A stretch of DNA of 64,000 nucleotides from SURF-13 sp041695325 (GCA_041695325.1 JBGFRC010000024.1:1-64000), one strand, 5' to 3'; positions 50,914 to 59,984 are shown, numbered from the stretch's first letter. Numbers and translations: made by a program. The notes: generated by a model not told the origin, from the sequence alone.

Positions 50914-52887
50914 CTAACCGCGCATCAGCGCCACCTCGGCGCGCTCCAGCGCTCGCGGCGCGCCGTACAGCACCAACACGTCGCCCTCCTGCAGGCGCAT
51001 GTCGGGCGTGGGCGCCATGCCACGGATGCCGCGCCGCCGCACCGCCGTGACCACCACCCCCAGCTTGTCCAGTTGCAGCTCGTGCAAGGTGCGTTCCACC
51101 GCGTGATCGCGCTCGGACAGCGTCACGGTGTGCAACTGTTCGCACACGGCTTCCGCCGGTGCGCCCGCGCGCTCTTCGCCGGGGAAAAATCCGCGCAGCA
51201 AACGATAGCGGTCGTTGTGCGCCTCGCGGATGCGGCGGAACACCTTGGACATGGGCACACCCAAAATGAGCAAGAGATGCGACGCCAGCATCAGGCTCGC
51301 TTCCAGCGTTTCCGGCACCACCTCGGTCGCGCCCGCCGCCTGCAGGCGCTCCAGGTCCGCGTCGTCGCGCGTGCGCACCAGCACCGGCAAATCGGGACGC
51401 AGGCGGCGCACCTGCGCCAGTATCTTGAGGCTCGCCGCCATATCGTTGAAGCTGATAATCAAGGCGCGCGCCTTGTCTAGCCCGGCCGCTTCCAGAATCG
51501 CGCGCCGCGCCGAGTCGCCGTAGCTCACTGGGTCGCCCGCCTCGCGCGCCTCGCGCACGCGCAGCGGGTCGAGATCGAGCGCCGTGTAATCAAACCCCTC
51601 CTGCTCCAGAAAGCGCCCGATGTTCTGCCCGACGCGTCCGTAGCCGCAGATGATGACGTGATTCTCCCTGCCGCCGCGCGTGGCACTCACCTCTTCCTGC
51701 ATCTGCGTCAGGCTGTCGCCGTAGCTCAGCGCAAAAACGCGTTTCGTGATCCAGCCATTGTAGCGGATCAGCAACGGCGCCAGCACCATGCTGAGCAACA
51801 CCGCGGCCAGCACGATCTGCCCCGCCTGGCCGCCGACCAGACCGTGATCGAGCGCCAGAGACAACAGCACGAAGCCGAACTCGCCGCCCTGCGCCAGCAC
51901 CAGCCCGGCACGCAGCGCCACGCCCTGCTGCGCGCCGGACAGGCGCGCGAGCAGCAGGACGAGCAGCGCCTTGAACGCGACCAGCGCGCCGAGCAGCAGC
52001 AAGACCCAGTGCCACAGCGCCGGCAGCACGGCAAGATCGAGGCGCATGCCCACGGTGATGAAAAACAGGCCGAGCAGCACGTCCTGGAACGGCCGGATGT
52101 CGGCCTCCACCTGATGGCGGAATTCACTTTCGGAGAGCATCATGCCGGCGAGAAACGCGCCCAGTGCAAGCGACAACCCGGCCTGTTGCGTGCTCCAGGC
52201 GGCGGTGAGAATCACCAGCAGCACCGCGAGCATGAACAGTTCCGGCGACTGGCCTGCGGCAATGGCGCGAAACAGCGGACGCAGCAGCCAGTGGCCCGCG
52301 GCGAGCAGCGCCGCCGTCACCAGGATGCCCTTGATAAGCGCCAGCAGCAGCGATTGCGCCACCGCGCCCTCGATGCCGCCCGCCAAGGCCGGAATCACGA
52401 TTAAAAACGGGATGACCGCCAGGTCCTGGAACAGCACCACGCCCATGGCCAGCCGTCCATGCCGGGTGGCTAGCTCGAACTGGTCGGCCAGCTGCTTGCT
52501 CACGATGGCGGTGGACGACATGGCGAGCAAGCCGCCCACCGCGAATGCGCCCGCCGGGCTCATGCCCAGCGCCCACGCGAGCCCCGCGCCGACCACGGTG
52601 CTGATCAGCACCTGCGCCGCCCCCAGCCCGAACACCACGCCCCTCATGCGCAGCATGCGCGCCAGGGAAAACTCCAGCCCGATGCTGAACATCAAAAACA
52701 CCACGCCGAACTCGGCCAGTGCGCGCGTGCCCTCACCCGTGCCAAAACCGGCGACGGGCATCTGGCCCACCAGCACCCCGACAAACAGATAGCCGAGGAT
52801 GGTCGGCAGGTTGAAGCGCCGGAACAGCGCCACCACCAGCACCGCCACGGCCAGCAGGATCAGTATTTGAACGAATAAGCCCGCCAT
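50914..52887 (-). CDS. Kef-type monovalent cation:proton antiporter with TrkA domains
   Basis: 657 residues. CPA2 antiporter domain (about 1-385) with 12-13 helices (TILGYLFVGVLVGQ, FGVVFLMFSIGLEFS, ASSTAIVSKQLAD-like MSSTAIVSK, LGAFLAGMMLSES), then TrkA-N (about 410-530; HVIICGYGRVGQNIG, YTALDLDPLRV) and TrkA-C (about 570-655; LHELQLDKLGVVVTAVRRRGIRG). Related to KefB/KefC/YbaL, which move K+ or Na+ against H+. Start at 52887; an upstream frame would read through the hairpin repeat. Ion and glutathione gating cannot be inferred. Confidence 0.93.
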   Translation of the reverse strand: MAGLFVQILILLAVAVLVVALFRRFNLPTILGYLFVGVLVGQMPVAGFGTGEGTRALAEFGVVFLMFSIGLEFSLARMLRMRGVVFGLGAAQVLISTVVGAGLAWALGMSPAGAFAVGGLLAMSSTAIVSKQLADQFELATRHGRLAMGVVLFQDLAVIPFLIVIPALAGGIEGAVAQSLLLALIKGILVTAALLAAGHWLLRPLFRAIAAGQSPELFMLAVLLVILTAAWSTQQAGLSLALGAFLAGMMLSESEFRHQVEADIRPFQDVLLGLFFITVGMRLDLAVLPALWHWVLLLLGALVAFKALLVLLLARLSGAQQGVALRAGLVLAQGGEFGFVLLSLALDHGLVGGQAGQIVLAAVLLSMVLAPLLIRYNGWITKRVFALSYGDSLTQMQEEVSATRGGRENHVIICGYGRVGQNIGRFLEQEGFDYTALDLDPLRVREAREAGDPVSYGDSARRAILEAAGLDKARALIISFNDMAASLKILAQVRRLRPDLPVLVRTRDDADLERLQAAGATEVVPETLEASLMLASHLLLILGVPMSKVFRRIREAHNDRYRLLRGFFPGEERAGAPAEAVCEQLHTVTLSERDHAVERTLHELQLDKLGVVVTAVRRRGIRGMAPTPDMRLQEGDVLVLYGAPRALERAEVALMRG

Positions 52888-52899
52888 TGCTTTACCATT

Positions 52900-53034
52900 A
52901 GGGGAACTCTGATAATTAAGGAAGCTCTTACATGGACACCGCCCGTTTGCCAATTTCAAACACGTATGTGTATGGAAAAAGGGCGGTGCGTCCCCGCACC
53001 GCACGGAACCTCTGACTTACATCAGAGGTTCCTT
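52900..53034. repeat. Multi-hairpin intergenic array between kef-like gene and ampD
   Basis: Divergent gap. Two perfect hairpins: 52983-53002 (GCGGTGCG arms, 4-nt loop) and 53005-53032 (GGAACCTCTGA arms, 6-nt loop); a weaker one around 52954-52976 (TTTCAAACAC...GTGTATGGAAA). Preceded by GGAACTCTGATAATTAAGGAAGCTC, related to the ends of the array at 61730-61876. Confidence 0.8.
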
Positions 53035-53098
53035 AAGGCAGTCAAATCCCATAATGCATTAACATAGCGCTGTTTGGCAAAATTCATTATAGAGAGAC

Positions 53099-53644
53099 AT
53101 GAAGATACATAACGGCTGGCTCACCGGCGCGCGCCGCGTGGCCTCCCCCAACTGCGACCCGCGCCCGGCGGATGCGGTGATTGATCTCCTGGTGATACAC
53201 GGCATCAGCCTGCCACCCGGCGAGTTCGGCGGACCGCACATCGAGGCGCTGTTCACCAACACGCTCAACCCCGCCGCCCATCCTTATTTCGCCAAGGCGT
53301 GCACGGCGCCCGTGTCGGCGCACATGCTGATCCGGCGCGACGGCGAGCTGATCCAGTTTGTGCCGTTTCACCAACGCGCCTGGCACGCGGGCGCATCCTG
53401 CTTTGAAAACCGCGCGCATTGTAATGATTTCTCCATCGGCGTTGAGCTGGAAGGCGCGGACGATTTGCCTTATGAGGACGCGCAATACCGGTCGCTGGCC
53501 GAGGTCACGCGCGCCCTGATGCGCCGCTATCCCGGCATCACGCCTGAGCGTATCGTGGGCCATTCGGATATCGCGCCGGAACGCAAGACCGACCCCGGAC
53601 CGCACTTTGACTGGCCGCGCCTGCGCGCGCTGCTGGCAAGCTGA
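53099..53644 (+). CDS. ampD: 1,6-anhydro-N-acetylmuramyl-L-alanine amidase
   Basis: Cytoplasmic amidase that removes the peptide from anhydro-muropeptides imported by AmpG (32079-33383). 181 residues, no signal peptide. Zinc ligands His34 (LVIHGISLPPGEFGG), His155 and Asp165 (VGHSDIAPERKTDPGPHF); catalytic Glu in SIGVELEG. Followed by ampE, as in E. coli, although the gap is 77 bp and has its own candidate promoter. No ampC or ampR in the window. Confidence 0.97.
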   Translation: MKIHNGWLTGARRVASPNCDPRPADAVIDLLVIHGISLPPGEFGGPHIEALFTNTLNPAAHPYFAKACTAPVSAHMLIRRDGELIQFVPFHQRAWHAGASCFENRAHCNDFSIGVELEGADDLPYEDAQYRSLAEVTRALMRRYPGITPERIVGHSDIAPERKTDPGPHFDWPRLRALLAS

Positions 53645-53660
53645 AAATACGGCTATGGAC

Positions 53661-53690
53661 TTGGTGCAAGCAGCCGTCATCCTGTACACT
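53661..53690 (+). promoter_or_regulatory. Candidate promoter of ampE
   Basis: TTGGTG (53661-53666) and TACACT (53685-53690) with 18-bp spacing, 31 bp upstream of the ampE start. Confidence 0.35.
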
Positions 53691-53721
53691 TTAACATTGT
53701 GGAATTGAGACGGGACTTCCC

Positions 53722-54603
53722 ATGAACCTGCTTGCCATCCTGTTCGCCCTAGGCGCGGAAAAACTGTTCCCCGGCATCCAGGGCGCGCGGCGCTATGATT
53801 GGCTCACGGATTTCGGCAACCGGCTGCGCGAAAACCTGCCCAACGTAAGGCTGGGCGCGGCCTACGTGCTGCTCGCCATCGGTATTCCTGCGTTCGCGGT
53901 GGGCCTGGCGTATTGGCTGCTGAATCACACCCATATGCTGCTCGGCTTTGCCTTCAGCGTCGCGGTATTGCTGTATTGTCTCGGCCCCAGGAACCTGGAC
54001 GACCAGATCCGGGTTTACCTGAAGGCGCGCGAGGCCGGAGAAACGGCGCGCGCGCACCAGGCCGCCACCGAAATACTGCACGAGGACATCCCTGTCACCA
54101 ATTTTAACATCCCGCGCGCGGTGATCGAATCCATTCTGTTGCAGGCCAACGAGCGCCTGTTCGGGGTGCTGCTGTGGTTTGTGCTGCTAGGGCCCCTCGG
54201 TGCGCTGCTGTACCGGCTCGCCGCGGTGCTGAAAAGCGAGACGCGCACCGAGCGCACCACCAGCGATTTCGCCCGCGCGGCGCGCCGCCTGTACGCCATC
54301 CTCAACTGGCCCGCGGCGCGCCTGGTGGCGCTCGGCTACGCTGTGATCGGCAGCTTCGTGGACGCCCTCACCGAATGGCGGAACGCCGCCGCCGAGTGGC
54401 GCGAGGGCTGGGAAGAATTCAACGCCAAACTCCTGGTGGCAAGCGGCCTGGGCGCGCTGCAGATCGAAAACGGCGCCGCGCTGGAAAGCGACATGGAGAT
54501 TCACCAGATCAAGGCCGCGCAGGCCTTGGTGTGGCGTTCCCTGGTCGCCTGGCTGGTGATCATCGCCCTGCTCACCCTGGCCGGCTGGGCGGGCATACGC
54601 TGA
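53722..54603 (+). CDS. ampE: Inner-membrane protein AmpE
   Basis: 293 residues, MNLLAILFALGAEKLFPG start, transmembrane helices near 45-65, 72-90, 155-175 and 272-290, and a soluble central loop. AmpE family (CobD/CbiB-like) with conserved GPRNLDDQIRVYLKAREAG and NFNIPRAVIESILLQANERLFGVLLWF. Proposed sensor-transducer with AmpD but its biochemical role is unknown. Confidence 0.88.
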   Translation: MNLLAILFALGAEKLFPGIQGARRYDWLTDFGNRLRENLPNVRLGAAYVLLAIGIPAFAVGLAYWLLNHTHMLLGFAFSVAVLLYCLGPRNLDDQIRVYLKAREAGETARAHQAATEILHEDIPVTNFNIPRAVIESILLQANERLFGVLLWFVLLGPLGALLYRLAAVLKSETRTERTTSDFARAARRLYAILNWPAARLVALGYAVIGSFVDALTEWRNAAAEWREGWEEFNAKLLVASGLGALQIENGAALESDMEIHQIKAAQALVWRSLVAWLVIIALLTLAGWAGIR

Positions 54604-54616
54604 TCGCCTTCGAATT

Positions 54617-55246
54617 GTGAGTAGCTGTATTGTGGACTTGCTGCGCCACGGCGAACCCGTGGGCGGGGCAGGGCGTTACCGCGGACAGCTGGACGACCCC
54701 TTGAGCGAACTGGGTTGGCGCCAGATGTGGCGGGCCGTAGACGGCCATTCCTCCTGGCACCACATCCTGACCTCCCCGCTCAAGCGCTGTCGCGACTTCG
54801 CGCGCGCGCTGAGTGAGCGGCATGGCGTCGCGCTGAGCGAGGACGAACGTCTCCAGGAAATCGGCTTCGGCGCCTGGGAGGGCAAAACCCGCGAGGAGCT
54901 GCGCCGCACCGACCACAGCCTGTTCACGCGCTTTTATGAAAATCCACTCGCCCACCGTCCGCCCGGCGCGGAGCCGCTGCTTGGATTTTATCAACGCGTG
55001 AGCGCGGCCTGGGAGGCGTGCCTGGCGCAGCACTCCAACCGGCGCGTGTTGCTCATTGCGCACGCGGGCGTGGTGCGCGCCATCCTGTGCCGGGTGCTGG
55101 AGATCCCGCTGAAAAACATGCATCAGATCGAGGTGCGCCATGCCGCGCTCTCGCGCATCGAACACAAAGACGGGCGCACCAGCCTGGTGTTTCATGGCGG
55201 CGCGCCGCAAGACGCGGTCCAAAGACGGGGCGCCGCACATGGCTGA
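54617..55246 (+). CDS. Histidine-phosphatase (phosphoglycerate-mutase-like) family protein
   Basis: 209 residues starting at GTG 54617. RHG motif LLRHGEPVGG (catalytic His), TSPLKRCRDFARAL, LQEIGFGAWEGKTREEL and IAHAGVVRAILCRVL (second His). This resembles alpha-ribazole phosphatase (CobC), but there are no cobalamin genes nearby, so a general small-molecule phosphatase is equally likely. Overlaps pmbA by 8 bp. Confidence 0.87.
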   Translation: MSSCIVDLLRHGEPVGGAGRYRGQLDDPLSELGWRQMWRAVDGHSSWHHILTSPLKRCRDFARALSERHGVALSEDERLQEIGFGAWEGKTREELRRTDHSLFTRFYENPLAHRPPGAEPLLGFYQRVSAAWEACLAQHSNRRVLLIAHAGVVRAILCRVLEIPLKNMHQIEVRHAALSRIEHKDGRTSLVFHGGAPQDAVQRRGAAHG

Positions 55247-56606
55247 ACCCCTGCGCGCCCTTACGCCGCCGGCCTGGAACAGCGCAAGCCTCGCCACGAT
55301 CATCGAGGATGCGCTCAAGGCCGCGCGCGCGCAGGGAGCGAGCGCGGCCGAGGCGGCGGTGAGCGCCGACAGCGGGCTCTCGGTCACGGTGCGCATGGGC
55401 GAGGTGGAAACCGTCGAGCACCAGCGCGACAAGGGCCTCAGCGTGACGGTATATTTCGACCGGCGCCAAGGTTCGGCCAGCAGCACCGATTTCAGCGCCA
55501 AGGCGATACAGGACACGGTGCGCGCGGCCTGCAACATCGCGCGCTATACCGCCGAGGATGAGTGCGCGGGCCTGGCCGACGCCGAACGGATGGCGCGCGA
55601 GGTTCCCGATCTCGCCCTGCATTACCCGTGGCCGCTCAGCGCGGAACAGGCCATCGCCCTGGCGCGTGAGGCGGAAGACGCGGGCCGGGCTCACGATAAG
55701 CGCATCACCAACTCGGAGGGCGCGAGCGTGGCAAGTCACGACGGCGTGTACGCCTACGGCAACACGCACGGCTTCCTGGGCAGCTATGCGAGCAGCCGCC
55801 ACAGCGTGAGCTGCACCCTGATCGGCCAGGAAGGCGACAGCCTGCAGCGCGATTACTGGTACAGCGTGGCGCGCGATCAGCATGATCTGGAACCGCCCGC
55901 CGCCATCGGCCGGCGCGCCGCGGAGCGCGCCGTGCGCCGCCTGCACGCGCGCCGCCTGTCCACGCGCACCGCGCCGGTGCTGTTCGAGGCGCAGGCCGCC
56001 ACCGGCCTGCTTGGCCACCTGGTAAGCGCGCTGCGCGGCGCCAGCCTATATCGCAAGGCCTCGTTCCTGCTCGACCATCTCGGCAAACAAATCTTTCCTT
56101 CCTTCGTGCACCTGCACGAGCAGCCGCACTTGAAAAAGGCCCTGGGCAGCGCGCCGTTCGACAACGAGGGTGTGGCCACGCGCGCGCGCGACCTGGTGAC
56201 GGGCGGCGTGCTGCAAGGCTACGTGCTGGACAGCTATTCCGCGCGCAAGCTCGGCATGCAGACAACCGGCAATGCGGGCGGCGTGCACAATCTGAGCCTC
56301 GACCCCGGTCCTGATGATCTCCCCGGCCTGCTGCGCCTCATGGACACCGGGCTCCTGGTGACCGAACTGCTGGGCTTTGGCGTCAACATCGTCACCGGCG
56401 ACTACTCGCGTGGCGCGGCGGGCTTCTGGGTGGAGCGCGGCGAGATCCAATATCCGGTGGAAGAAATCACCATCGCCGGAAATCTGCGCGACATGTTCCT
56501 GCGCCTTGAGCGCGCGGGCAAGGACATCGAAACGCGCGGCAACATCCGCACCGGCTCGCTGTTGATAGCAGGCATGATCATCGCGGGCGATAATGCCCCG
56601 ATTTGA
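55239..56606 (+). CDS. pmbA: Metalloprotease PmbA/TldE
   Basis: Partner of TldD in the TldD/TldE heterodimer that trims unfolded peptides such as CcdA antitoxin and matures microcins. 455 residues: GLSVTVRMGEVETVEHQRDKGL, NTHGFLGSYASSRHSVSC, GNAGGVHNLSLDPG, GFGVNIVTGDYSRGAAGFWVERGEIQYPVEEITIAGNL. The HExxxH protease motif sits in TldD, not in PmbA, and is absent here as expected. tldD is not in the window. Confidence 0.95.
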   Translation: MAEPLRALTPPAWNSASLATIIEDALKAARAQGASAAEAAVSADSGLSVTVRMGEVETVEHQRDKGLSVTVYFDRRQGSASSTDFSAKAIQDTVRAACNIARYTAEDECAGLADAERMAREVPDLALHYPWPLSAEQAIALAREAEDAGRAHDKRITNSEGASVASHDGVYAYGNTHGFLGSYASSRHSVSCTLIGQEGDSLQRDYWYSVARDQHDLEPPAAIGRRAAERAVRRLHARRLSTRTAPVLFEAQAATGLLGHLVSALRGASLYRKASFLLDHLGKQIFPSFVHLHEQPHLKKALGSAPFDNEGVATRARDLVTGGVLQGYVLDSYSARKLGMQTTGNAGGVHNLSLDPGPDDLPGLLRLMDTGLLVTELLGFGVNIVTGDYSRGAAGFWVERGEIQYPVEEITIAGNLRDMFLRLERAGKDIETRGNIRTGSLLIAGMIIAGDNAPI

Positions 56607-56659
56607 CGCCGGAAACGGCCTCAACGATACTTAAGCATTTCACCCCACTTTTGCAAAAA

Positions 56660-57487
56660 ATGGATCAGACGCCAGCCTCCCAACAGCGCGACCCCGTGGT
56701 GCAAATCCGCGGTCTCACATTCAGGCGCGGCGCGCGCGCGATCTTCGACAACGTGGACCTCGACATCGAGCGCGGCAAGATCACCGCCATCATGGGGCCG
56801 AGCGGCACCGGCAAGACCACCCTGCTGCGCCTGATCGGCGGCCAGTTGCGCCCGGACGCGGGCAGCATCAAGGTGTTCGGCCACGAGGTCGGCACGCTGT
56901 CGCGGCGCGAGCTGTTCGAGCTGCGCAAGCGCATCGGCATGCTGTTCCAGAGCAGCGCGCTGCTCACCGACCTCAGCGTGTTCGACAACGTAGCCTTCCC
57001 CCTGCGCGAGCACACCGGGCTGCCCGAACACATGATCCGCGACCTGGTGCTGATCAAGCTCGAAGCCGTCGGCCTGCGCGGGGCGCGCGATCTCATGCCG
57101 AGCGAGCTCTCCGGCGGCATGGCGCGGCGCGTGGCGCTGGCCCGCGCCATCGCGTTGGATCCGATGATGATCCTCTACGACGAGCCGTTCACCGGCCAAG
57201 ACCCGATCTCCATGGGCACGCTGGCGCAGCTGATTCACGCCCTGAACGACACCCTGGGCCTGACCAGCGTCGTGGTGTCGCACGACGTGCACGAGACCTC
57301 CCTGATCGCCGATTACATCTACGTGGTGTCCGACGGTAAACTTATCGGCCAGGGCGCGCCGCAGGCGCTGGCCCGGTCGGATTCCCCGTGGGTGCGCCAG
57401 TTCATGGACGGCCTGCCGGACGGCCCGGTGCCGTTCCATTATCCGGCGCCGGACTACAGCGACGATTTACTCAGTAACGGCGCTTAA
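56660..57487 (+). CDS. mlaF: Phospholipid ABC transporter ATPase MlaF
   Basis: ATPase of the MlaFEDB inner-membrane complex for phospholipid trafficking between membranes. 275 residues: Walker A GPSGTGKTT, FQSSALLTDLSVFDNVAFPLREHTGLPE, signature LSGGMARRVALARAIA, Walker B MMILYDEPFTGQDP, SHDVHET. ATG at 56660 preferred by length (E. coli 269 residues); a TTG overlapping the pmbA stop at 56603 is the alternative. First gene of mlaFEDCB. Confidence 0.95.
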   Translation: MDQTPASQQRDPVVQIRGLTFRRGARAIFDNVDLDIERGKITAIMGPSGTGKTTLLRLIGGQLRPDAGSIKVFGHEVGTLSRRELFELRKRIGMLFQSSALLTDLSVFDNVAFPLREHTGLPEHMIRDLVLIKLEAVGLRGARDLMPSELSGGMARRVALARAIALDPMMILYDEPFTGQDPISMGTLAQLIHALNDTLGLTSVVVSHDVHETSLIADYIYVVSDGKLIGQGAPQALARSDSPWVRQFMDGLPDGPVPFHYPAPDYSDDLLSNGA

Positions 57488-57494
57488 CTGCACC

Positions 57495-58271
57495 ATGCTC
57501 GACACTTTGCAAACGCTGGGCCGCTGGGCGCTCAACATTGTCGAGCGCGCGGGGCGCGCCATGCTGTTTCTGATTCTCACGCTGCGCGGCCTCCCGCCCA
57601 TACTCGCGCGCCCGCTGCTGGTGGTGCAGCAGATGCACGCGACGGGCGTGAGATCGCTGCTCATCATCGTGGTATCCGGTCTGTTCGTCGGCATGGTGCT
57701 GGGCTTGCAGGGCTACCACACCCTGGTGGACTTCGGCGCCGAGCAGACCCTGGGCGTGATGGTGGCCCTGGCCCTGGTGCGCGAACTGGGGCCGGTGATC
57801 TCGGCGCTGTTGTTCGCCGGGCGCGCCTGCTCCGCGCTCACCGCCGAGATCGGCCTGATGAAGGCCACCGAGCAGCTCTCCGCCATGGAGATGATGGCCA
57901 CCGACCCGCTGTCGCGCGTGATCGCGCCGCGCCTGCTGGCGGGCTTTCTCGTCCTGCCGCTCTTGGCCGCGATCTTCAGCGCGGTGGGCGTGCTGGGCGG
58001 CTATTTCGTGGGTGTCGGGTTGCTCGGCGTGGACGACGGCGCGTTCTGGTCGCAGATGCAGGCGCGCGTGGACCCGGACGATATTTATAACGGCGTCATC
58101 AAAAGCGTGGTGTTCGGCTTCGTGACCACGTGGATCGCCGTGTTCCAGGGTTATGACGCTACCCCCACCTCGGAAGGCGTGAGCCGCGCCACCACCCACA
58201 CCGTGGTGCACGGCTCGCTCGCGGTGCTGGGGCTGGATTTTGTATTAACCTCATTCATGTTTGGAGATTGA
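57495..58271 (+). CDS. mlaE: Phospholipid ABC transporter permease MlaE
   Basis: 258 residues, five or six membrane helices, MlaE family: VSGLFVGMVLGLQGYHTLVDFGAEQTLGVMVALALVRELGPVISALLFAGRACSALTAEIGLMKATEQL and MATDPLSRVIAPR. These EQxxAxxxMxxxPxxxLxxPR-like motifs form the coupling helix to MlaF. 7 bp after mlaF. Confidence 0.96.
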   Translation: MLDTLQTLGRWALNIVERAGRAMLFLILTLRGLPPILARPLLVVQQMHATGVRSLLIIVVSGLFVGMVLGLQGYHTLVDFGAEQTLGVMVALALVRELGPVISALLFAGRACSALTAEIGLMKATEQLSAMEMMATDPLSRVIAPRLLAGFLVLPLLAAIFSAVGVLGGYFVGVGLLGVDDGAFWSQMQARVDPDDIYNGVIKSVVFGFVTTWIAVFQGYDATPTSEGVSRATTHTVVHGSLAVLGLDFVLTSFMFGD

Positions 58272-58272
58272 A

Positions 58273-58767
58273 ATGATCAAAACCAAGACCGTTGAGATCA
58301 CCGTCGGCCTGTTCGTGATCCTGGGTTTCGCCGCGCTGTTTTACCTCGCCATGCAGGTGAGCAATCTGAGCGCCTTCGGCGTCACCCGCATGGACGGCTA
58401 CGGCGTGACGGCGCGTTTTGAAAACATCGGCAGCCTCAAGGTGGGCGCGCCGGTGACCATCGCCGGGGTGCGCGTGGGGCGCGTCACCGCCATCGGCATA
58501 GACCATAAAACGCAGGAAGCGGCCGTGCATCTCACCATTTCCTCCGAGCACGACGACATCCCGCTCGACACCACCGCGAGCATTCTTACCTCCGGGCTGC
58601 TGGGCGAACAATATGTGGGGTTGGAACCCGGCGGCGACGAAAACTCCTTGAAGGAAGGCGACGAGATCAAGCTCACCCAATCGGCCCTGGTGCTGGAAAA
58701 GATCATCAGTCAGGTGCTGTTCAGCAAGGCGGCCGAGGGGCCCGGCGAGAATCCGGCCAAGAAATAG
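58273..58767 (+). CDS. mlaD: MCE-domain phospholipid-binding protein MlaD
   Basis: 164 residues: N-terminal transmembrane anchor (about 9-28), a single MCE domain (about 40-120; ARFENIGSLKVGAPVTIAGVRVGRVTAI) and the pore-forming helix region LGEQYVGLEPGGDENSLKEGD. Assembles as a hexameric ring in the inner membrane. Start ATG 58273 with GGAG 7 nt upstream, 1 bp after the mlaE stop. Confidence 0.96.
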   Translation: MIKTKTVEITVGLFVILGFAALFYLAMQVSNLSAFGVTRMDGYGVTARFENIGSLKVGAPVTIAGVRVGRVTAIGIDHKTQEAAVHLTISSEHDDIPLDTTASILTSGLLGEQYVGLEPGGDENSLKEGDEIKLTQSALVLEKIISQVLFSKAAEGPGENPAKK

Positions 58768-58827
58768 ATTTGGCGCGTATTTTGCTGTAAAATCAGCAGT
58801 CATTCCGATCGGCGGTTATTCACTCAC

Positions 58828-59460
58828 ATGAAACGTCTGGCGTACTTATTCCTGGCGCTGTTCTGCGCCAGCAATGCAGTCTGGGCCATGGCCGAAGCGC
58901 CCGCTTCGGCCCAGGAGCTGGTGCAGAAACAAACCGAACTCCTGCTCAGCACATTCAAGGCCCAGCGCGAGCAAATCACCAAGGACCCGCAGCTCTTATA
59001 CAAGCTGGCGGACGAGGTCGTGTTGCCGCATTTTGATTTCGAGAAGATGTCGAGCTGGGTGATAGGCAAACACTGGCGCAGCGCGAGCCCGGAACAAAAG
59101 GCGCGCTTCGTGCAGGAATTCCGCACCCTGCTGGTGCGCACCTACGCCGTCGCCATGTACGAGTACACCGACCAGCAGGTGGTCTATCTGCCCTCCCGGA
59201 GCGATCCGGCCGCCAAGGAGACCACGGTGAAAGCCGAGGTGCGCCAGTCCGGCGGCGCGCCGCCGATTTCGGTCAGCCTCGACCTTTATCTCAAGGACGG
59301 CGCGTGGAAGGTGTATGACGTGACCATCGAGGGCACCAGTCTAGTCACCACCTACCGCAGCAGCTACGCGACTGAAATCCGCCAGTATGGCCTGGACAGC
59401 CTGATCGCCAAGCTTGCGGCACGCAACCAGCAGCACGTCAAGACCAGCACCAATCAATAA
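58828..59460 (+). CDS. mlaC: Periplasmic phospholipid shuttle MlaC
   Basis: 210 residues with a signal peptide (about 1-22; MKRLAYLFLALFCASNAVWA) and the MlaC/Ttg2D lipid-binding fold: LPHFDFEKMSSWVIGKHWRSASPEQKARFVQEFRTLLVRTYA, YLKDGAWKVYDVTIEGTSLVTTYRSSYATEIRQ. Carries phospholipid between MlaD and the outer-membrane MlaA-OmpC; mlaA is not in the window. Confidence 0.96.
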   Translation: MKRLAYLFLALFCASNAVWAMAEAPASAQELVQKQTELLLSTFKAQREQITKDPQLLYKLADEVVLPHFDFEKMSSWVIGKHWRSASPEQKARFVQEFRTLLVRTYAVAMYEYTDQQVVYLPSRSDPAAKETTVKAEVRQSGGAPPISVSLDLYLKDGAWKVYDVTIEGTSLVTTYRSSYATEIRQYGLDSLIAKLAARNQQHVKTSTNQ

Positions 59461-59504
59461 CTTCAATCAAAAAGTAGAAAGTCAAGTTTTGACCGTAAGC
59501 TACA

Positions 59505-59813
59505 ATGAGTAGCCTCAAGCCCGACCCGAATCAGGCAGGACGCTACCTGCTGTCCGGCGAGCTCACCTTCACCACCGTGCCCGCCGTGTATGAACAGGGC
59601 CACGCCATGTTCACCACCCCGACCACCACCCTCACCTTGCGCTTCATCAACGGTGCGGCGCGCACCGACAGCGCAGGCCTGGCGCTGCTGGTGGAATGGT
59701 TGCGCGAGGCACGCGAGCACGGCAAGACCCTGCGTTTTGAAAACATCCCCGCGCAGCTCAAGGACCTGGCGCGGGTCTCCGGTTTAGAGCGCGTGCTGCC
59801 GCTGGAAGGTTAG
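59505..59813 (+). CDS. mlaB: STAS-domain protein MlaB
   Basis: 102 residues, cytoplasmic STAS domain that stabilises MlaF: YLLSGELTFTTVPAVYEQG, NGAARTDSAGLALLVEWLREA (the phosphorylatable-Ser-type loop). Fifth gene of the mla operon. Its stop codon abuts a multi-hairpin repeat. Confidence 0.94.
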   Translation: MSSLKPDPNQAGRYLLSGELTFTTVPAVYEQGHAMFTTPTTTLTLRFINGAARTDSAGLALLVEWLREAREHGKTLRFENIPAQLKDLARVSGLERVLPLEG

Positions 59814-59961
59814 CAGGGTGTTGAGAAACAGCCTGCGTGCGGTGCAGGGAGGCACCGCCATTTTTCAAACACGGAAGTGTTTGAAAAATGAAGCAAAGCA
59901 AAAATCGCATTTTTGCTTTGCGTGGTTGATAAAGTCCAGGATGGATTTTATCAACACCCTG
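59814..59961. repeat. Multi-hairpin array after mlaB, enclosed by an outer inverted repeat
   Basis: Outer arms CAGGGTGTTGA (59814-59824) and TCAACACCCTG (59951-59961) pair perfectly. Inside: 59839-59858 (GCGGTGC arms), 59859-59890 (14-bp arms CATTTTTCAAACAC, 4-nt loop), 59893-59921 (13-bp arms GCAAAGCAAAAAT, 3-nt loop) and 59925-59954 (GTTGATAAA arms, nested with the outer stem). An apparent short ORF through it is an artefact. Confidence 0.88.
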
Positions 59962-59984
59962 TTAGGGAGGTCAGATCAAGTTTT

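Noticed and set aside
52888..53004. 39-residue N-terminal extension of the Kef-type antiporter
   Set aside because: Reads through the hairpin array; start at 52887 begins directly with the first membrane helix.
59818..59984. Apparent N-terminal part of a 100-residue protein ending just before ibaG
   Set aside because: This part is translated hairpin repeat; only the last 30 residues are protein-like and are reported as a permease relic.
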